From: Rhizobium sp. R635
Lineage (GTDB): Bacteria; Pseudomonadota; Alphaproteobacteria; Rhizobiales; Rhizobiaceae
NCBI RefSeq assembly: GCF_002211285.1
Contig: NZ_LOKX01000034.1
Span: 124,001-188,000 of the forward strand
Length of the DNA stretch: 64,000 nucleotides
Reading direction: 5' to 3'
A program made the translations under genes and the position numbers. Positions 8,444 through 17,056 of the stretch are shown here, in pieces; the first letter of the stretch is position 1, and each line of letters opens with the position of its first letter. The notes under the pieces were generated by a model. It was not told the DNA's origin. It worked only from the letters and a program-made list of their open reading frames with translations, and searched no databases.

Positions 8444-9373
8444 GCCCTCGAGCGGCTGCAGGTGCTGCTCGAGCAGCGCGCGAAGATGAGCGTGCTGCTG
8501 CGGCAGCCTCAGCGCTTCGCCGAGATGCGCCGTATCCTCGTCGCGGTCGAAGCCGGGTTCATTCGTCGCGACCTCGAACAGCACGCCGCCCGGCGTGCGG
8601 AAATAGATCGCCCAGAAATAATCGCGGTCGATGACGGGCGTGACCTGATAACCGGTATCCATCAGCGCCTTGCGCACTTCGAGTTGCTTTGCGCGGTTTT
8701 CGACGGCGAAGGCGACGTGGTGAACGGAGCCGGCGCCGGGCAGCGCACGGGCGACATTCGGCATCGTCTCGAGATCGATGAGATGCGCGCCGTTGCCGTC
8801 AGGCTTGATCAGCCGCTTGACGCCATCCCTTTCCTCGCCCACCTCGTACCCCATGAATTTCAGGAGTTCGGCCGTCGCGCCCTCGTCTCTCAGCCGCATG
8901 GCGACGGAGTGGAAGCCGCGAATGGCGTGGTCCTCGTTGATGCCGCCATGCGTCCAGGGCTGGCGGCCATCATCCCTAACCTCGACGAGGGCGAAGCCGT
9001 CGCCATCCGGACCGGAGAAGTTCAGGCGCTTTTCGCCGAAGCTTTCCTCGGCCTTCAGGCCACCGAGGCCGAGCGCGGCGAAGCGGTCGCTCCAGAAGCC
9101 GAGCGAGCCCTGCGGGACGGAAAACACCGTCGTGCCGACCTCGCCGGTGCCGGGACGGCCCTGCGCCATCTTCGGGAACGGGAAATAGGTCATGATCGTG
9201 CCGGGCGCGCCGGTCTCGTCACCGTAGTAGAGGTGATAGACATCGGGCGCGTCGAAATTCACCGTCTTCTTGACGCGGCGCAGGCCGAGCGCATGGGTGA
9301 AGAACTGGTTGTTGGTGCGGGCGTCCTCCGCCATCGATGTGACGTGGTGCAGGCCCTTGATCTGATCGAGCAT
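8441..9373 (-). CDS. Ring-cleaving dioxygenase, VOC superfamily (MhqE/MhqO-like)
   Basis: This protein of 310 residues has two glyoxalase/VOC modules. Metal ligands are likely His in GLHHVTSM (start), Glu/His in GSVHHVAFAVE (about residue 215) and Glu in GVLFEVATNEPGF. The ATG at 9373 has AAGGGG 8 bases upstream, which settles the start over a longer frame from 9469. Relatives cleave hydroquinone- or catechol-like rings and are co-regulated with an MhqD-type esterase, the next gene here. The TAG stop is contributed by a palindromic repeat, so the original C-terminus may have been altered. Confidence 0.85.
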   Translation of the reverse strand: MLDQIKGLHHVTSMAEDARTNNQFFTHALGLRRVKKTVNFDAPDVYHLYYGDETGAPGTIMTYFPFPKMAQGRPGTGEVGTTVFSVPQGSLGFWSDRFAALGLGGLKAEESFGEKRLNFSGPDGDGFALVEVRDDGRQPWTHGGINEDHAIRGFHSVAMRLRDEGATAELLKFMGYEVGEERDGVKRLIKPDGNGAHLIDLETMPNVARALPGAGSVHHVAFAVENRAKQLEVRKALMDTGYQVTPVIDRDYFWAIYFRTPGGVLFEVATNEPGFDRDEDTAHLGEALRLPQQHAHLRALLEQHLQPLEG

Positions 9374-9506
9374 GTGAGACCCCTTTCTTGCCCGCCGTTC
9401 GCGGGCTTTCGATGGATCATAAATGCGCGCTCCGAGCCCCTGCGGATAGAGCCGCGGACCAAAACGCATTGTCTTCTTTTAGTGAACGAAGATCGATCTG
9501 CGTTCA

Positions 9507-10208
9507 CTAGGAAGCATGGGGATCGGCCGGCAGTTGCCAGTCGATCGGCTCGCGCCCGCGCGATTGCAGGAAGGCGTTCGCTTTGGAGAAATGCCCGCAG
9601 CCGAAGAAGCCGTTATGGGCCGAAAGCGGCGAAGGATGCGGCGCCTTGAGCACCAGATGCCGCGCCGTATCGACGAAGGCGGCCTTGCGCTGGGCATAGG
9701 AGCCCCAGAGCATGAAGACGACGGATTCGCATTCGTCGTTGACCTTGCGGATGACGGCGTCGGTGAAGCGCTCCCACCCCTTGCCTTGATGGGCGGCCGC
9801 CTGGCCCTCCTCGACCGTCAGCACGCTGTTCAGCAACAGCACACCCTGCCGTGCCCAATGTTCGAGAAAACCATGACGCGCCGGCGCGATGCCGAGATCC
9901 GTCTCCATCTCCTTGTAGATATTGACGAGCGAGGGAGGGATGCGCACGCCCGGCCGGACGCTGAAGCACAGGCCATGGGCTTGCCCCAGCCCGTGATAGG
10001 GGTCCTGGCCGAGAATGACGACCTTGACCTTGGAGACCGGCGTCAGATCGAGGGCGCGGAAATATTCGCTTCCTTTCGGGAATATCCGCTTGCCGATCTC
10101 CTTCTGCGCGACGAGGAAGGATTTGAGCTGCTGCATGTAGGGGCTTGAGAACTCCCCCGCCAAGGCGGCCTTCCAGCTCTCTTCGAGACTGACTGACGTA
10201 TCGCTCAT
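9507..10208 (-). CDS. ung: Uracil-DNA glycosylase, family 1
   Basis: This base-excision repair enzyme removes uracil from DNA. The catalytic water-activating loop GQDPYHG, the uracil-binding LLLNSVLTV segment and the minor-groove loop HPSPLSAH are intact. The ATG at 10208 with AAGGAT about 8 bases upstream gives 233 residues, standard for the family; a start at 10238 would add ten residues. It is divergent from noeK. Confidence 0.96.
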   Translation of the reverse strand: MSDTSVSLEESWKAALAGEFSSPYMQQLKSFLVAQKEIGKRIFPKGSEYFRALDLTPVSKVKVVILGQDPYHGLGQAHGLCFSVRPGVRIPPSLVNIYKEMETDLGIAPARHGFLEHWARQGVLLLNSVLTVEEGQAAAHQGKGWERFTDAVIRKVNDECESVVFMLWGSYAQRKAAFVDTARHLVLKAPHPSPLSAHNGFFGCGHFSKANAFLQSRGREPIDWQLPADPHAS

Positions 10209-10440
10209 CCGGCAAATCCTTCGCATATGACGAAACAACGGACATACGGTTCTAACAAAATCGATCTACGCTGCAATGCCTCTCGGCAATGGGTCTACGT
10301 CTTTAGGATCGGCGGGAGAAGACTGCGAGAGGCTGTCCGAGGCATCGTCGTTCGTGTTTAACTATATGACGGCTTCGGTATTTACGCCGGCAGGCGGCCT
10401 GAGTAGAACCTTGATTGTAAACCGGGAGACATCTCTTCAA

Positions 10441-11865
10441 ATGAAATTCGGCACGAGCGGCCTTCGCGGACTTTCAGTCGATCTCAAGGGACGCGCCTCT
10501 GCGCTTTATGCGACGGCGTTCGGCAAATATCTGCTGCAGACCGGCAAGGCGCAGACCGGCGACGTCATTCTGATCGGCCGCGACTTTCGCGATTCCAGCC
10601 CCGAAATCTCGGGCAATTGCGCAGGCGCGCTTGCCGCGCTCGGCTTCCGGGTCTTCGATTGCGGCAATGTCCCGACGCCGGCGCTTGCCCTTTACGGCCT
10701 TGAAAGCAATGCCGCCTGCCTGATGATAACAGGCTCTCATATTCCGGCGGACCGCAACGGAATCAAGTTCTACCGCCCCGACGGCGAGATCGACAAATCG
10801 GACGAGGCTGCGATTACCGCCTTGGCGGCCGAAATCGAGAAAAGCGGCGAAGCCGTGGTCCAGACGCCGGCAGCGATGGAAGATCATGAGGCGATCTGCC
10901 GGCAGCTCTTTTTCGAACGCAATACGGCCCTGCTTCCGCAAGGCGCGCTGTCGGGCCTGAGGATCGGCGTCTACCAGCACAGCACCGTCGCCCGTGATCT
11001 CCTGGTCGATGTTCTTTCCCATTACGGCGCCGAAGTCACCGCTCTCGGCCGTTCGGAAAGCTTCATCCCGGTCGATACCGAAGCCGTTTCCGAGGAGACC
11101 ATCACGCTGATGAAGCGCTGGGTCTCCGATCACAAGTTCGATGCGATCGTCTCGACCGATGGCGACGGCGACCGGCCGCTGGTCGCCGACGAAACCGGCA
11201 CGCCGCTGCGCGGCGATCTTCTCGGCCTCGTGGCGGCCAAGTTTCTTGGCGCCGGCACGGTGGTGACACCCGTCACCTCCAATTCCGGCATCGAGGCCGC
11301 AGGCTCCTTTACCGTTACGCGCACCCGCGTCGGCTCGCCCTTCGTCATCGCGGGCATGGAAGAGGCCGTGGCCAGGGGCCAAGATCATGTCATGGGCTTC
11401 GAAGCCAATGGCGGGCTGCTGACGGCCACCTCCTTCGACATCAACGGCCGGAACGTTCGCGCCTTGCCGACGCGCGACTGCTTCATCCCGATGCTGGCGA
11501 TCCTGTCGCTCGCCGCCATTCGCGGAGAGCCGCTCTCCGCCATTGCCGCTTCCTATCGCCTGCCCTTTGCCGCCGCCGACCGCCTGGAAAATTTCCCCGT
11601 CGAGACCAGCGCGGCGCTGATGGCGCATCTGCGCGCCTCGGATGAAAATCTTTCCGCTTTCCTGCGGCCGATAGGCAAGCTAGGGACAAAATCCGACATC
11701 GATGGCCTCAGGGTCACGCTCGGCGATGGCCGGATCATCCATTTCCGCCCTTCCGGCAATGCGCCTGAAATGCGCTGCTACGTGGAAGCCGGCAGCGAAA
11801 CCGCAGCCCTGGACCTGCTGAATGCAGGGCTCAATCGAATAAGAGACTGGGCAGGCGCCCAATAA
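10441..11865 (+). CDS. noeK: Phosphomannomutase (phosphohexomutase family)
   Basis: This enzyme converts mannose-6-phosphate to mannose-1-phosphate for GDP-mannose synthesis. The ATG at 10441 with GGGAGA about 11 bases upstream gives 474 residues beginning MKFGTSGLRGL, the conserved substrate-binding start of the family. The active-site serine loop reads TGSHIP rather than the usual TASHNP. The metal loop DGDGDRP and the phosphate-binding end RPSGNAPEMRCYVEA are present. It lies 35 bp upstream of the GDP-mannose pyrophosphorylase gene, clearly one operon. The symbol follows rhizobial naming; glucose phosphates could also be substrates. Confidence 0.85.
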   Translation: MKFGTSGLRGLSVDLKGRASALYATAFGKYLLQTGKAQTGDVILIGRDFRDSSPEISGNCAGALAALGFRVFDCGNVPTPALALYGLESNAACLMITGSHIPADRNGIKFYRPDGEIDKSDEAAITALAAEIEKSGEAVVQTPAAMEDHEAICRQLFFERNTALLPQGALSGLRIGVYQHSTVARDLLVDVLSHYGAEVTALGRSESFIPVDTEAVSEETITLMKRWVSDHKFDAIVSTDGDGDRPLVADETGTPLRGDLLGLVAAKFLGAGTVVTPVTSNSGIEAAGSFTVTRTRVGSPFVIAGMEEAVARGQDHVMGFEANGGLLTATSFDINGRNVRALPTRDCFIPMLAILSLAAIRGEPLSAIAASYRLPFAAADRLENFPVETSAALMAHLRASDENLSAFLRPIGKLGTKSDIDGLRVTLGDGRIIHFRPSGNAPEMRCYVEAGSETAALDLLNAGLNRIRDWAGAQ

Positions 11866-11900
11866 TCATGCGACGAACACGTATTTCGAGGAAACCGCCT

Positions 11901-13328
11901 ATGACGCAGAAAATCGTTCCCGTGATCATGGCCGGCGGCAAAGGCACGCGGCTCTGGCCGCTTTCCCGTGCCACTGCGCCGAAGCAATTCATCCAGTTCG
12001 TCGGCGACAAGACGCTGTTCCAGGACACCCTCGAACGCGTGTCCGATCCCGCGCTCTATGAAGCCCCGATCGTCGTCACCAATGAGGAATTCCGCTTCCT
12101 GGTGGCCGAGCAGGCCCGCGCGCTTGCCGTTCCGCTCGCCGCCGTGCTGCTCGAGCCGGTGGCCCGCAACACCGCCGCGGCGGTGGCCGCGGCAGCCACG
12201 CTCGCCACCGAGCTTTTCGGCAAGGATGCGATCATCCAGATGCTCGCCTCGGACCACGAGATCCTGGCCGACAAGAGCTATTTCGATTGCATCCGCATCG
12301 CCCGCGATGCCGCGGCCGACGGCAAGCTCGTCACCTTCGGCATCAACCCGACCGAGCCGGCGACCGGTTATGGCTATATCGAGATCGGCGAGGCGCTCAA
12401 GAACGGCGCCCACAAGGTCACCCGCTTCGTGGAGAAGCCTGCCCTTGAGAAAGCCGAGCAGATGCTCGCCGATGGCGGCTTCTACTGGAATTCCGGCATC
12501 TTCATGTTCCCGGTGACGGAACTCATCGCCGAGTTGCAGGAATATGCGCCCGATGTGCTGAAGGCGGCAAGCAAGGCGGTTTCCAAGGCAAGCCGCGACC
12601 TCGACTTCACCCGCCTCGATGCCGACCATTTCGCCAAGAGCCCCGACATCTCCATCGACTATGCGATCATGGAGAAGACCTCCAAAGCCGCCGTCGTCCC
12701 CTCGCCATTCCGATGGTCGGACATGGGAAGCTGGGACGCCGTCTGGAAATCGGGCAAACGCGACGACAACGGCAATGTCGCGGCAGCCAATACGACCGTC
12801 GTCAACACCCGCAATTCGCTGGTCATGACCCATGGCGTGCATCTGGCCGTCCAGGGCATGGAAGACGTCGCCGTCATCGCCAGCGAGGACGCCGTCTATG
12901 TCGGACCGCTCAAGGACAGCCAGAATGTCGGTCAATTGGTCAAGATGCTGGCCTCTTCCTCCGCTACCGCGAAATTCGCCGAAACCCATCCGACGTCCTA
13001 CCGCCCCTGGGGCGGCTATACCTCGATCCTCAACGGCGACCGCTTCCAGGTGAAGCGCATCTTCGTCACGCCGGGCAAGAAGCTTTCGCTGCAGAAGCAC
13101 CACCATCGCTCCGAGCACTGGATCGTCGTCAAGGGGACGGCCGAGGTGACGGTCGGCGAGACCGTTCGGATGCTGCGCGAGAACGAAAGCGTCTATATCC
13201 CGCTCGGCGAAGTTCACCGCCTCGCCAATCCCGGCAAGATTCTCCTCGAACTCATCGAGGTGCAGACAGGCTCCTATCTCGGCGAGGACGATATCATCCG
13301 CATCGTCGACGAATTCGGAAGAACGTGA
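11901..13328 (+). CDS. noeJ: Mannose-1-phosphate guanylyltransferase / mannose-6-phosphate isomerase
   Basis: This two-domain enzyme makes GDP-mannose. The nucleotidyltransferase signature MAGGKGTRLWPLSR with PKQF lies at the N-terminus. The C-terminal cupin holds the isomerase-type metal site (LQKHHHRSEHWIVVKGTAEV). GAGGAAA stands 7 bases before the ATG at 11901, giving 475 residues as in ManC/XanB proteins; an upstream start at 11868 is not needed. With noeK it supplies GDP-mannose for lipopolysaccharide, exopolysaccharide and, in symbiotic strains, fucosylated Nod factor. Confidence 0.93.
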   Translation: MTQKIVPVIMAGGKGTRLWPLSRATAPKQFIQFVGDKTLFQDTLERVSDPALYEAPIVVTNEEFRFLVAEQARALAVPLAAVLLEPVARNTAAAVAAAATLATELFGKDAIIQMLASDHEILADKSYFDCIRIARDAAADGKLVTFGINPTEPATGYGYIEIGEALKNGAHKVTRFVEKPALEKAEQMLADGGFYWNSGIFMFPVTELIAELQEYAPDVLKAASKAVSKASRDLDFTRLDADHFAKSPDISIDYAIMEKTSKAAVVPSPFRWSDMGSWDAVWKSGKRDDNGNVAAANTTVVNTRNSLVMTHGVHLAVQGMEDVAVIASEDAVYVGPLKDSQNVGQLVKMLASSSATAKFAETHPTSYRPWGGYTSILNGDRFQVKRIFVTPGKKLSLQKHHHRSEHWIVVKGTAEVTVGETVRMLRENESVYIPLGEVHRLANPGKILLELIEVQTGSYLGEDDIIRIVDEFGRT

Positions 13329-13396
13329 ACCAGGCGCCGGAACGGCCGGCGGGCTGAGACAGTCCGCCACAGCTTCCGGCATGGCCACCATCCCTG

Positions 13397-13426
13397 TTGA
13401 ATTCCCTCTCGGGATTCTCATAGAAT
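13397..13426 (+). promoter_or_regulatory. Candidate promoter of the small secreted protein gene
   Basis: TTGAAT at 13397-13402 and TAGAAT at 13421-13426 are separated by 18 bp, ending 36 bp before the ATG. Confidence 0.4.
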
Positions 13427-13462
13427 GAATATGCCGACAGACCTGACAGGAGATGTCCTCTG

Positions 13463-13768
13463 ATGCGTACCCTGCCCGCCCTTGCCGGATGCCTTTCGAT
13501 CCTGCTGCCGGCAATGGCCTTTGCCCAGACGGCGAATATGCGAGCCGCCAGCGAGTCGGAAATCCGCCAGCACCTGCCCGGCACGTCGGAGCTCAAAGAA
13601 AGCAGCAACGGCTACGAATATCGCCAGGGCAACAAGAATGGCTACAAGATCAGCAATGGCCAGGTGTGCGTCCGGTTTCCCAACAAGTCGACCGATTGCG
13701 TCAGCGTGAAGACCGACGGCAAGAACTTTCAGATGATCGACCGAAAGGGCGGCCGAACCAGATTCTGA
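13463..13768 (+). CDS. Small secreted protein of unknown function
   Basis: This is a 101-residue product with a clear signal peptide (MRTLPALAGCLSILLPAMAFAQ). The mature part is about 80 polar residues with two cysteines (GQVCVRFPN and STDCVSV) that could form a disulfide. AGGAGA lies 11 bases before the ATG and a plausible promoter lies upstream, so it is probably real. I do not recognise the domain. It converges on the endonuclease/phosphatase-family gene with 9 bp between the two stops. Confidence 0.7.
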   Translation: MRTLPALAGCLSILLPAMAFAQTANMRAASESEIRQHLPGTSELKESSNGYEYRQGNKNGYKISNGQVCVRFPNKSTDCVSVKTDGKNFQMIDRKGGRTRF

Positions 13769-13777
13769 CTTGCTCGC

Positions 13778-14728
13778 TTATTGCGCCGACGCCGTTTCGC
13801 CATCGAGAACGAATTCTGCGATCAGGCCTGAATGGTTGGAGCCGAGATTGTCGGCGAGACGTTTCAGCGACGTCAGATGAAGCGGTGCACGCGCGAATAT
13901 GTGATCGATGGCGATCCCGAACCGGCCGGCGGCGATCGGCCATGTCGCCGGCTCCGGCGCCATCGTCTTCAGATCCTGCTTGCGCAGGAAAGCCTGAATG
14001 CCGGGGGCGATCGACGACGAGTTGAAATCGCCGGCCAGCACCAGCGGGCCTGAGATCGAGCCGAGCGCCTTGTCGAGATCTCCCAATTCTTCCGCCTGGT
14101 AATCGTCGAAATAGGGCTTGGTCAGGTGCGCCGACACGAGATTGACGGTCTGCCCGCCGAAATCGACGCTTGCGACGGCCAGCCTGTCTTTCCTGAGACT
14201 GCCGATGCTCGCGACCTGCCGGGTCGCGAAAGGGCGTTTGGACAGCAGCAGCGTATCGCAGCTGTCTTTGCCGTGGTCGCAGCCGATATGATAGGGATAG
14301 ACCTTGAACAATCGTTGCAGATGGAATGTCAGCGGCTTGGCTTCGAGCAGATTGACGACATCGGCATTCGAAGCGATCACCATGTCGGCGATGGCGGTCG
14401 AGTTTTTCCAATTGTCGATCGCGACATTGAACGACATCAGCCGGAAAAGCGGCGCCGTGTCCGCTCCCCTGTCTTCCCCGGCAAATTCCCGCAGCATGAT
14501 GATGCCGTGGGCGGTGAGAAGAAGGGCTGCGAGCAGAAGGGCAAGGCCGTAAACGTGCCTCCTGACGGCCAGGATGACGAGGCCGGCGGCGACGAAGATG
14601 ACGCCGAGGTGAATCTGAAAGCTGTAGATGAAGGAGAGCAGCCAGAAGTTCGTGACATAGCGCAGCGACACGATCGCGATGGCCGCAGTCAGAAACGCCG
14701 AGAGAACCCAATAAATTATGTTTCTCAT
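13778..14728 (-). CDS. Membrane-anchored endonuclease/exonuclease/phosphatase-family protein
   Basis: From the ATG at 14728 (AGGA four bases upstream) the protein has 316 residues. Three hydrophobic segments come first (residues about 5-25, 35-55 and 58-78). A DNase I-like EEP domain follows, with the first Asn in MSFNVAIDNW, Glu in LLEAKP, the catalytic pair in GDFNSS and the final His in GSNHSGLIAEF. The catalytic domain is predicted to face the periplasm. Such proteins act on nucleic acids or phospholipids; the substrate is unknown. A longer frame reaching 14890 lacks support. Confidence 0.78.
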   Translation of the reverse strand: MRNIIYWVLSAFLTAAIAIVSLRYVTNFWLLSFIYSFQIHLGVIFVAAGLVILAVRRHVYGLALLLAALLLTAHGIIMLREFAGEDRGADTAPLFRLMSFNVAIDNWKNSTAIADMVIASNADVVNLLEAKPLTFHLQRLFKVYPYHIGCDHGKDSCDTLLLSKRPFATRQVASIGSLRKDRLAVASVDFGGQTVNLVSAHLTKPYFDDYQAEELGDLDKALGSISGPLVLAGDFNSSSIAPGIQAFLRKQDLKTMAPEPATWPIAAGRFGIAIDHIFARAPLHLTSLKRLADNLGSNHSGLIAEFVLDGETASAQ

Positions 14729-14943
14729 CGATCCTGGTTCCGCTCGCATAAGACCAGCCGCCATAACATGCGAGCCCATATGGTGCAACGCAGCATAATG
14801 TCCGGAAACCACGACAGCGGCGGCGCTCCAGGCCCTATCTTTCAACGGCCTATCGACTCGCCCTCTTTTTATCTTGTAAGTGGGGGCCACTTTAGACGGA
14901 ATCGGCTTTTTGCCGTCGGCAGGGAGCCGAGAAAAAGGTGGGA

Positions 14944-15960
14944 ATGCGCTACTTCATCACAGGCACGGCCGGCTTCATCGGTTTTCATCTGGCCAGACGC
15001 CTGCTGCAGGAAGGGCATGAGGTCACGGGCTTCGACGGCCTGACCCCCTATTACAACGTCAAGCTCAAGGAGATGCGCCATGCCGCACTCTCCCAGTTTC
15101 CGACCTTCAAACCCGTCATCGCAATGCTCGAGGATCGCAAAGCGCTGGAGGCGGCAGTCATCGCCGCCAAACCCGACATCCTGATCCATCTCGCCGCGCA
15201 GGCCGGCGTCCGTTACAGCCTGGAAAATCCCGAGGCCTATATTCACTCGAATGTCGAAGGCTCCTGGAACATCATGGAGATCGCGCGGCGCGTCGAAATC
15301 CGCCACCTGATGCTCGCCTCGACATCATCGATCTATGGCGCCAATGCGACCGTTCCCTTCCACGAGACCGACCGCGCCGACGAACCGCTGACCATTTATG
15401 CCGCGACGAAGAAATCGATGGAACTGATGGCGCACAGCTACGCCCATCTGCACAAGATCCCGACGACGGCCTTTCGTTTCTTCACCGTCTATGGCCCGTG
15501 GGGCCGGCCCGACATGGCGCTGTTCAAATTCGCCAAGAACATGCTCGAAGGCCAGCCGATCGAGATCTACGGCGAAGGCAATATGAGCCGTGACTTCACC
15601 TATATCGACGATCTTATCGAAGCGATCGTCAGGTTGTCGGCCATTGCGCCCAGCGAGGAGAACCGTCTCGATAACGCCGCTGTCGAAACGCTGTCGCGCC
15701 AGGCGCCCTTCCGCGTCGTCAATATCGGCGGCGGCCAGCCGGTCAGCCTGATGGATTTCGTCGAAACGGTGGAAAAGGCGCTCGGCCGTCCTGCCATCCG
15801 CAAGATGCTGGCCATGCAGAAGGGCGACGTGCCCCGCACCTTCGCCGCTCCCGATCTGCTCGTGGCACTGACTGGATATAAGCCGGATACGACGCTGGAT
15901 GTCGGCGTCAAGGCCTTCGTCGAGTGGTATCTCGACGTCCACGCCGAGCTCAACGCTTAG
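14944..15960 (+). CDS. lpsL: UDP-glucuronate 4-epimerase (NAD-dependent epimerase)
   Basis: This enzyme converts UDP-glucuronate to UDP-galacturonate, a component of rhizobial lipopolysaccharide. It is a short-chain dehydrogenase-type epimerase: GTAGFIG dinucleotide motif at the N-terminus, STSSIYG serine, YAATKKSME catalytic Tyr/Lys, and RFFTVYGPWGRPDMALF substrate region typical of UDP-GlcA epimerases. The ATG at 14944 has AAGGTGGGA just upstream; GTG two codons earlier is an alternative. It is 338 residues, a normal length. It uses the product of RkpK encoded 9 kb upstream. Confidence 0.92.
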   Translation: MRYFITGTAGFIGFHLARRLLQEGHEVTGFDGLTPYYNVKLKEMRHAALSQFPTFKPVIAMLEDRKALEAAVIAAKPDILIHLAAQAGVRYSLENPEAYIHSNVEGSWNIMEIARRVEIRHLMLASTSSIYGANATVPFHETDRADEPLTIYAATKKSMELMAHSYAHLHKIPTTAFRFFTVYGPWGRPDMALFKFAKNMLEGQPIEIYGEGNMSRDFTYIDDLIEAIVRLSAIAPSEENRLDNAAVETLSRQAPFRVVNIGGGQPVSLMDFVETVEKALGRPAIRKMLAMQKGDVPRTFAAPDLLVALTGYKPDTTLDVGVKAFVEWYLDVHAELNA

Positions 15961-15996
15961 CTTATCTCTCGAACTGCTTCCCGTTGACGCGGAGCG

Positions 15997-16311
15997 TCAG
16001 CGGAGAAACGTGACCGCCTGCACAGCGCCGACCGCCTTCGAAAGCACATAGTCGATGGCAATGGTCAGGCTCTTCGAATAGGCATTGATCTTGTAACCCT
16101 CCCCCTCGACCGCAGCCGGGCTGCGCAGCACGAAGGGAACGCCTGGGCGAACGAAGCCGGCGCGCGTCGTCAGGGGAATCTCCGGCGAATGGCCGATGGC
16201 GGAAGTGTACATCAGGTCGCGGCCAAGGCTCGCCGGCCCGATGGCGAAGGCCGGACCGGCAGCCGCGGTGATGCTTACGGTCAAGGCGATGGCGGCAAGA
16301 GTTTTCTGCAT
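15997..16311 (-). CDS. Small exported protein, unknown function
   Basis: Starting at the ATG at 16311 (GGGGA 6 bases upstream) this encodes 104 residues with a signal peptide (MQKTLAAIALTVSITAAAGPAFA). No domain is recognised in the mature part. Its start, GPASLGRDLM, resembles the GPAGLARGLN just after the signal peptide of the BTLCP protease at 3575, which may be chance. It converges on lpsL with a 36-bp gap. Confidence 0.65.
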   Translation of the reverse strand: MQKTLAAIALTVSITAAAGPAFAIGPASLGRDLMYTSAIGHSPEIPLTTRAGFVRPGVPFVLRSPAAVEGEGYKINAYSKSLTIAIDYVLSKAVGAVQAVTFLR

Positions 16312-16506
16312 GTCGAAGTCCCCGTTTTCGGATCGGCGGGCATATGGTCCGCCCGGCTCCAAGCGGTCGCCGCGTCTGTCCACGCTTCGGCCGCCTTCAT
16401 GAGAACACTCTACACGTCAGTATTTGCAGGGCTTTTAAGCGGATCGGTCAAATTTTAGGAAATTTGATTTTCTGTCCGGAAGGGCTTGAGACGCCTTATA
16501 ACTAAA

Positions 16507-16609
16507 GCATGTCGCGCAAAAGTGTGCAGCGGTTTTGCGGCAACGACATGCGTAAAACAAGGACCTAAAGCGCAAGGAGCGAATCTGAAAGATAGCGACG
16601 CGCTTTAGG
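16507..16609. repeat. RIME1-like palindromic element
   Basis: The 103-bp element has two successive palindromes. The first has outer arms GCATGTCG (16507-16514) and CGACATGC (16544-16551). The second has CCTAAAGCGC (16564-16573) and GCGCTTTAGG (16600-16609). Size and two-palindrome layout match the rhizobium-specific intergenic mosaic element RIME1. Confidence 0.85.
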
Positions 16610-16622
16610 CACTGATCGCAGT

Positions 16623-16775
16623 CTAGAGAATGCGATCCAGCTTCTTGTTGATATGCAGGTTCGGCACCAATCCCGCGCTTTGGGCGGCATGATAGGATTC
16701 TCGCGCCGCATCGAACGAGATCGACCACATGATGGCGCTCAGCAGGAGCGCGATAATATAGATTTGGATACGCAT
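16623..16775 (-). CDS. Possible small single-span membrane protein
   Basis: A 50-codon frame from the ATG at 16775 encodes a basic start, one hydrophobic segment (IYIIALLLSAIMWSI) and a polar tail rich in Ala/His/Lys. No good ribosome-binding site is visible; another in-frame ATG at 16829 would give 68 residues. The stop lies 13 bp from the RIME1-like element. The membrane span argues for a real gene, but evidence is thin. Confidence 0.4.
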   Translation of the reverse strand: MRIQIYIIALLLSAIMWSISFDAARESYHAAQSAGLVPNLHINKKLDRIL

Positions 16776-17056
16776 TGAACTGGCAATACGGAAAGAGCTG
16801 GGCAGTTTTGTGTCAAAAAATGAGCGCATAACGAGAAAAATGGCGCGCTTTTCGTTCCGCAGCGATCGGCGCCAGGCTGCCTTTTTCGTCCTGCCTGCGT
16901 AACCGATGTCACGTTACTTTAGTATCGCCTGCCTATATATTCGAAGACATGCGCAACCGACGATAGAGTCGGTTCGTCCGCGGTGCGCAGCGAGTGGAGG
17001 GCTCGTCGTCACCGCTGCTGCAATCGTGATCTCGGCAACAACGAGGGGAGGCGTGC

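Noticed and set aside
11778..13514. Minus-strand frame of 578 codons opposite noeJ
   Set aside because: Shadow frame; noeJ has family motifs along its full length.
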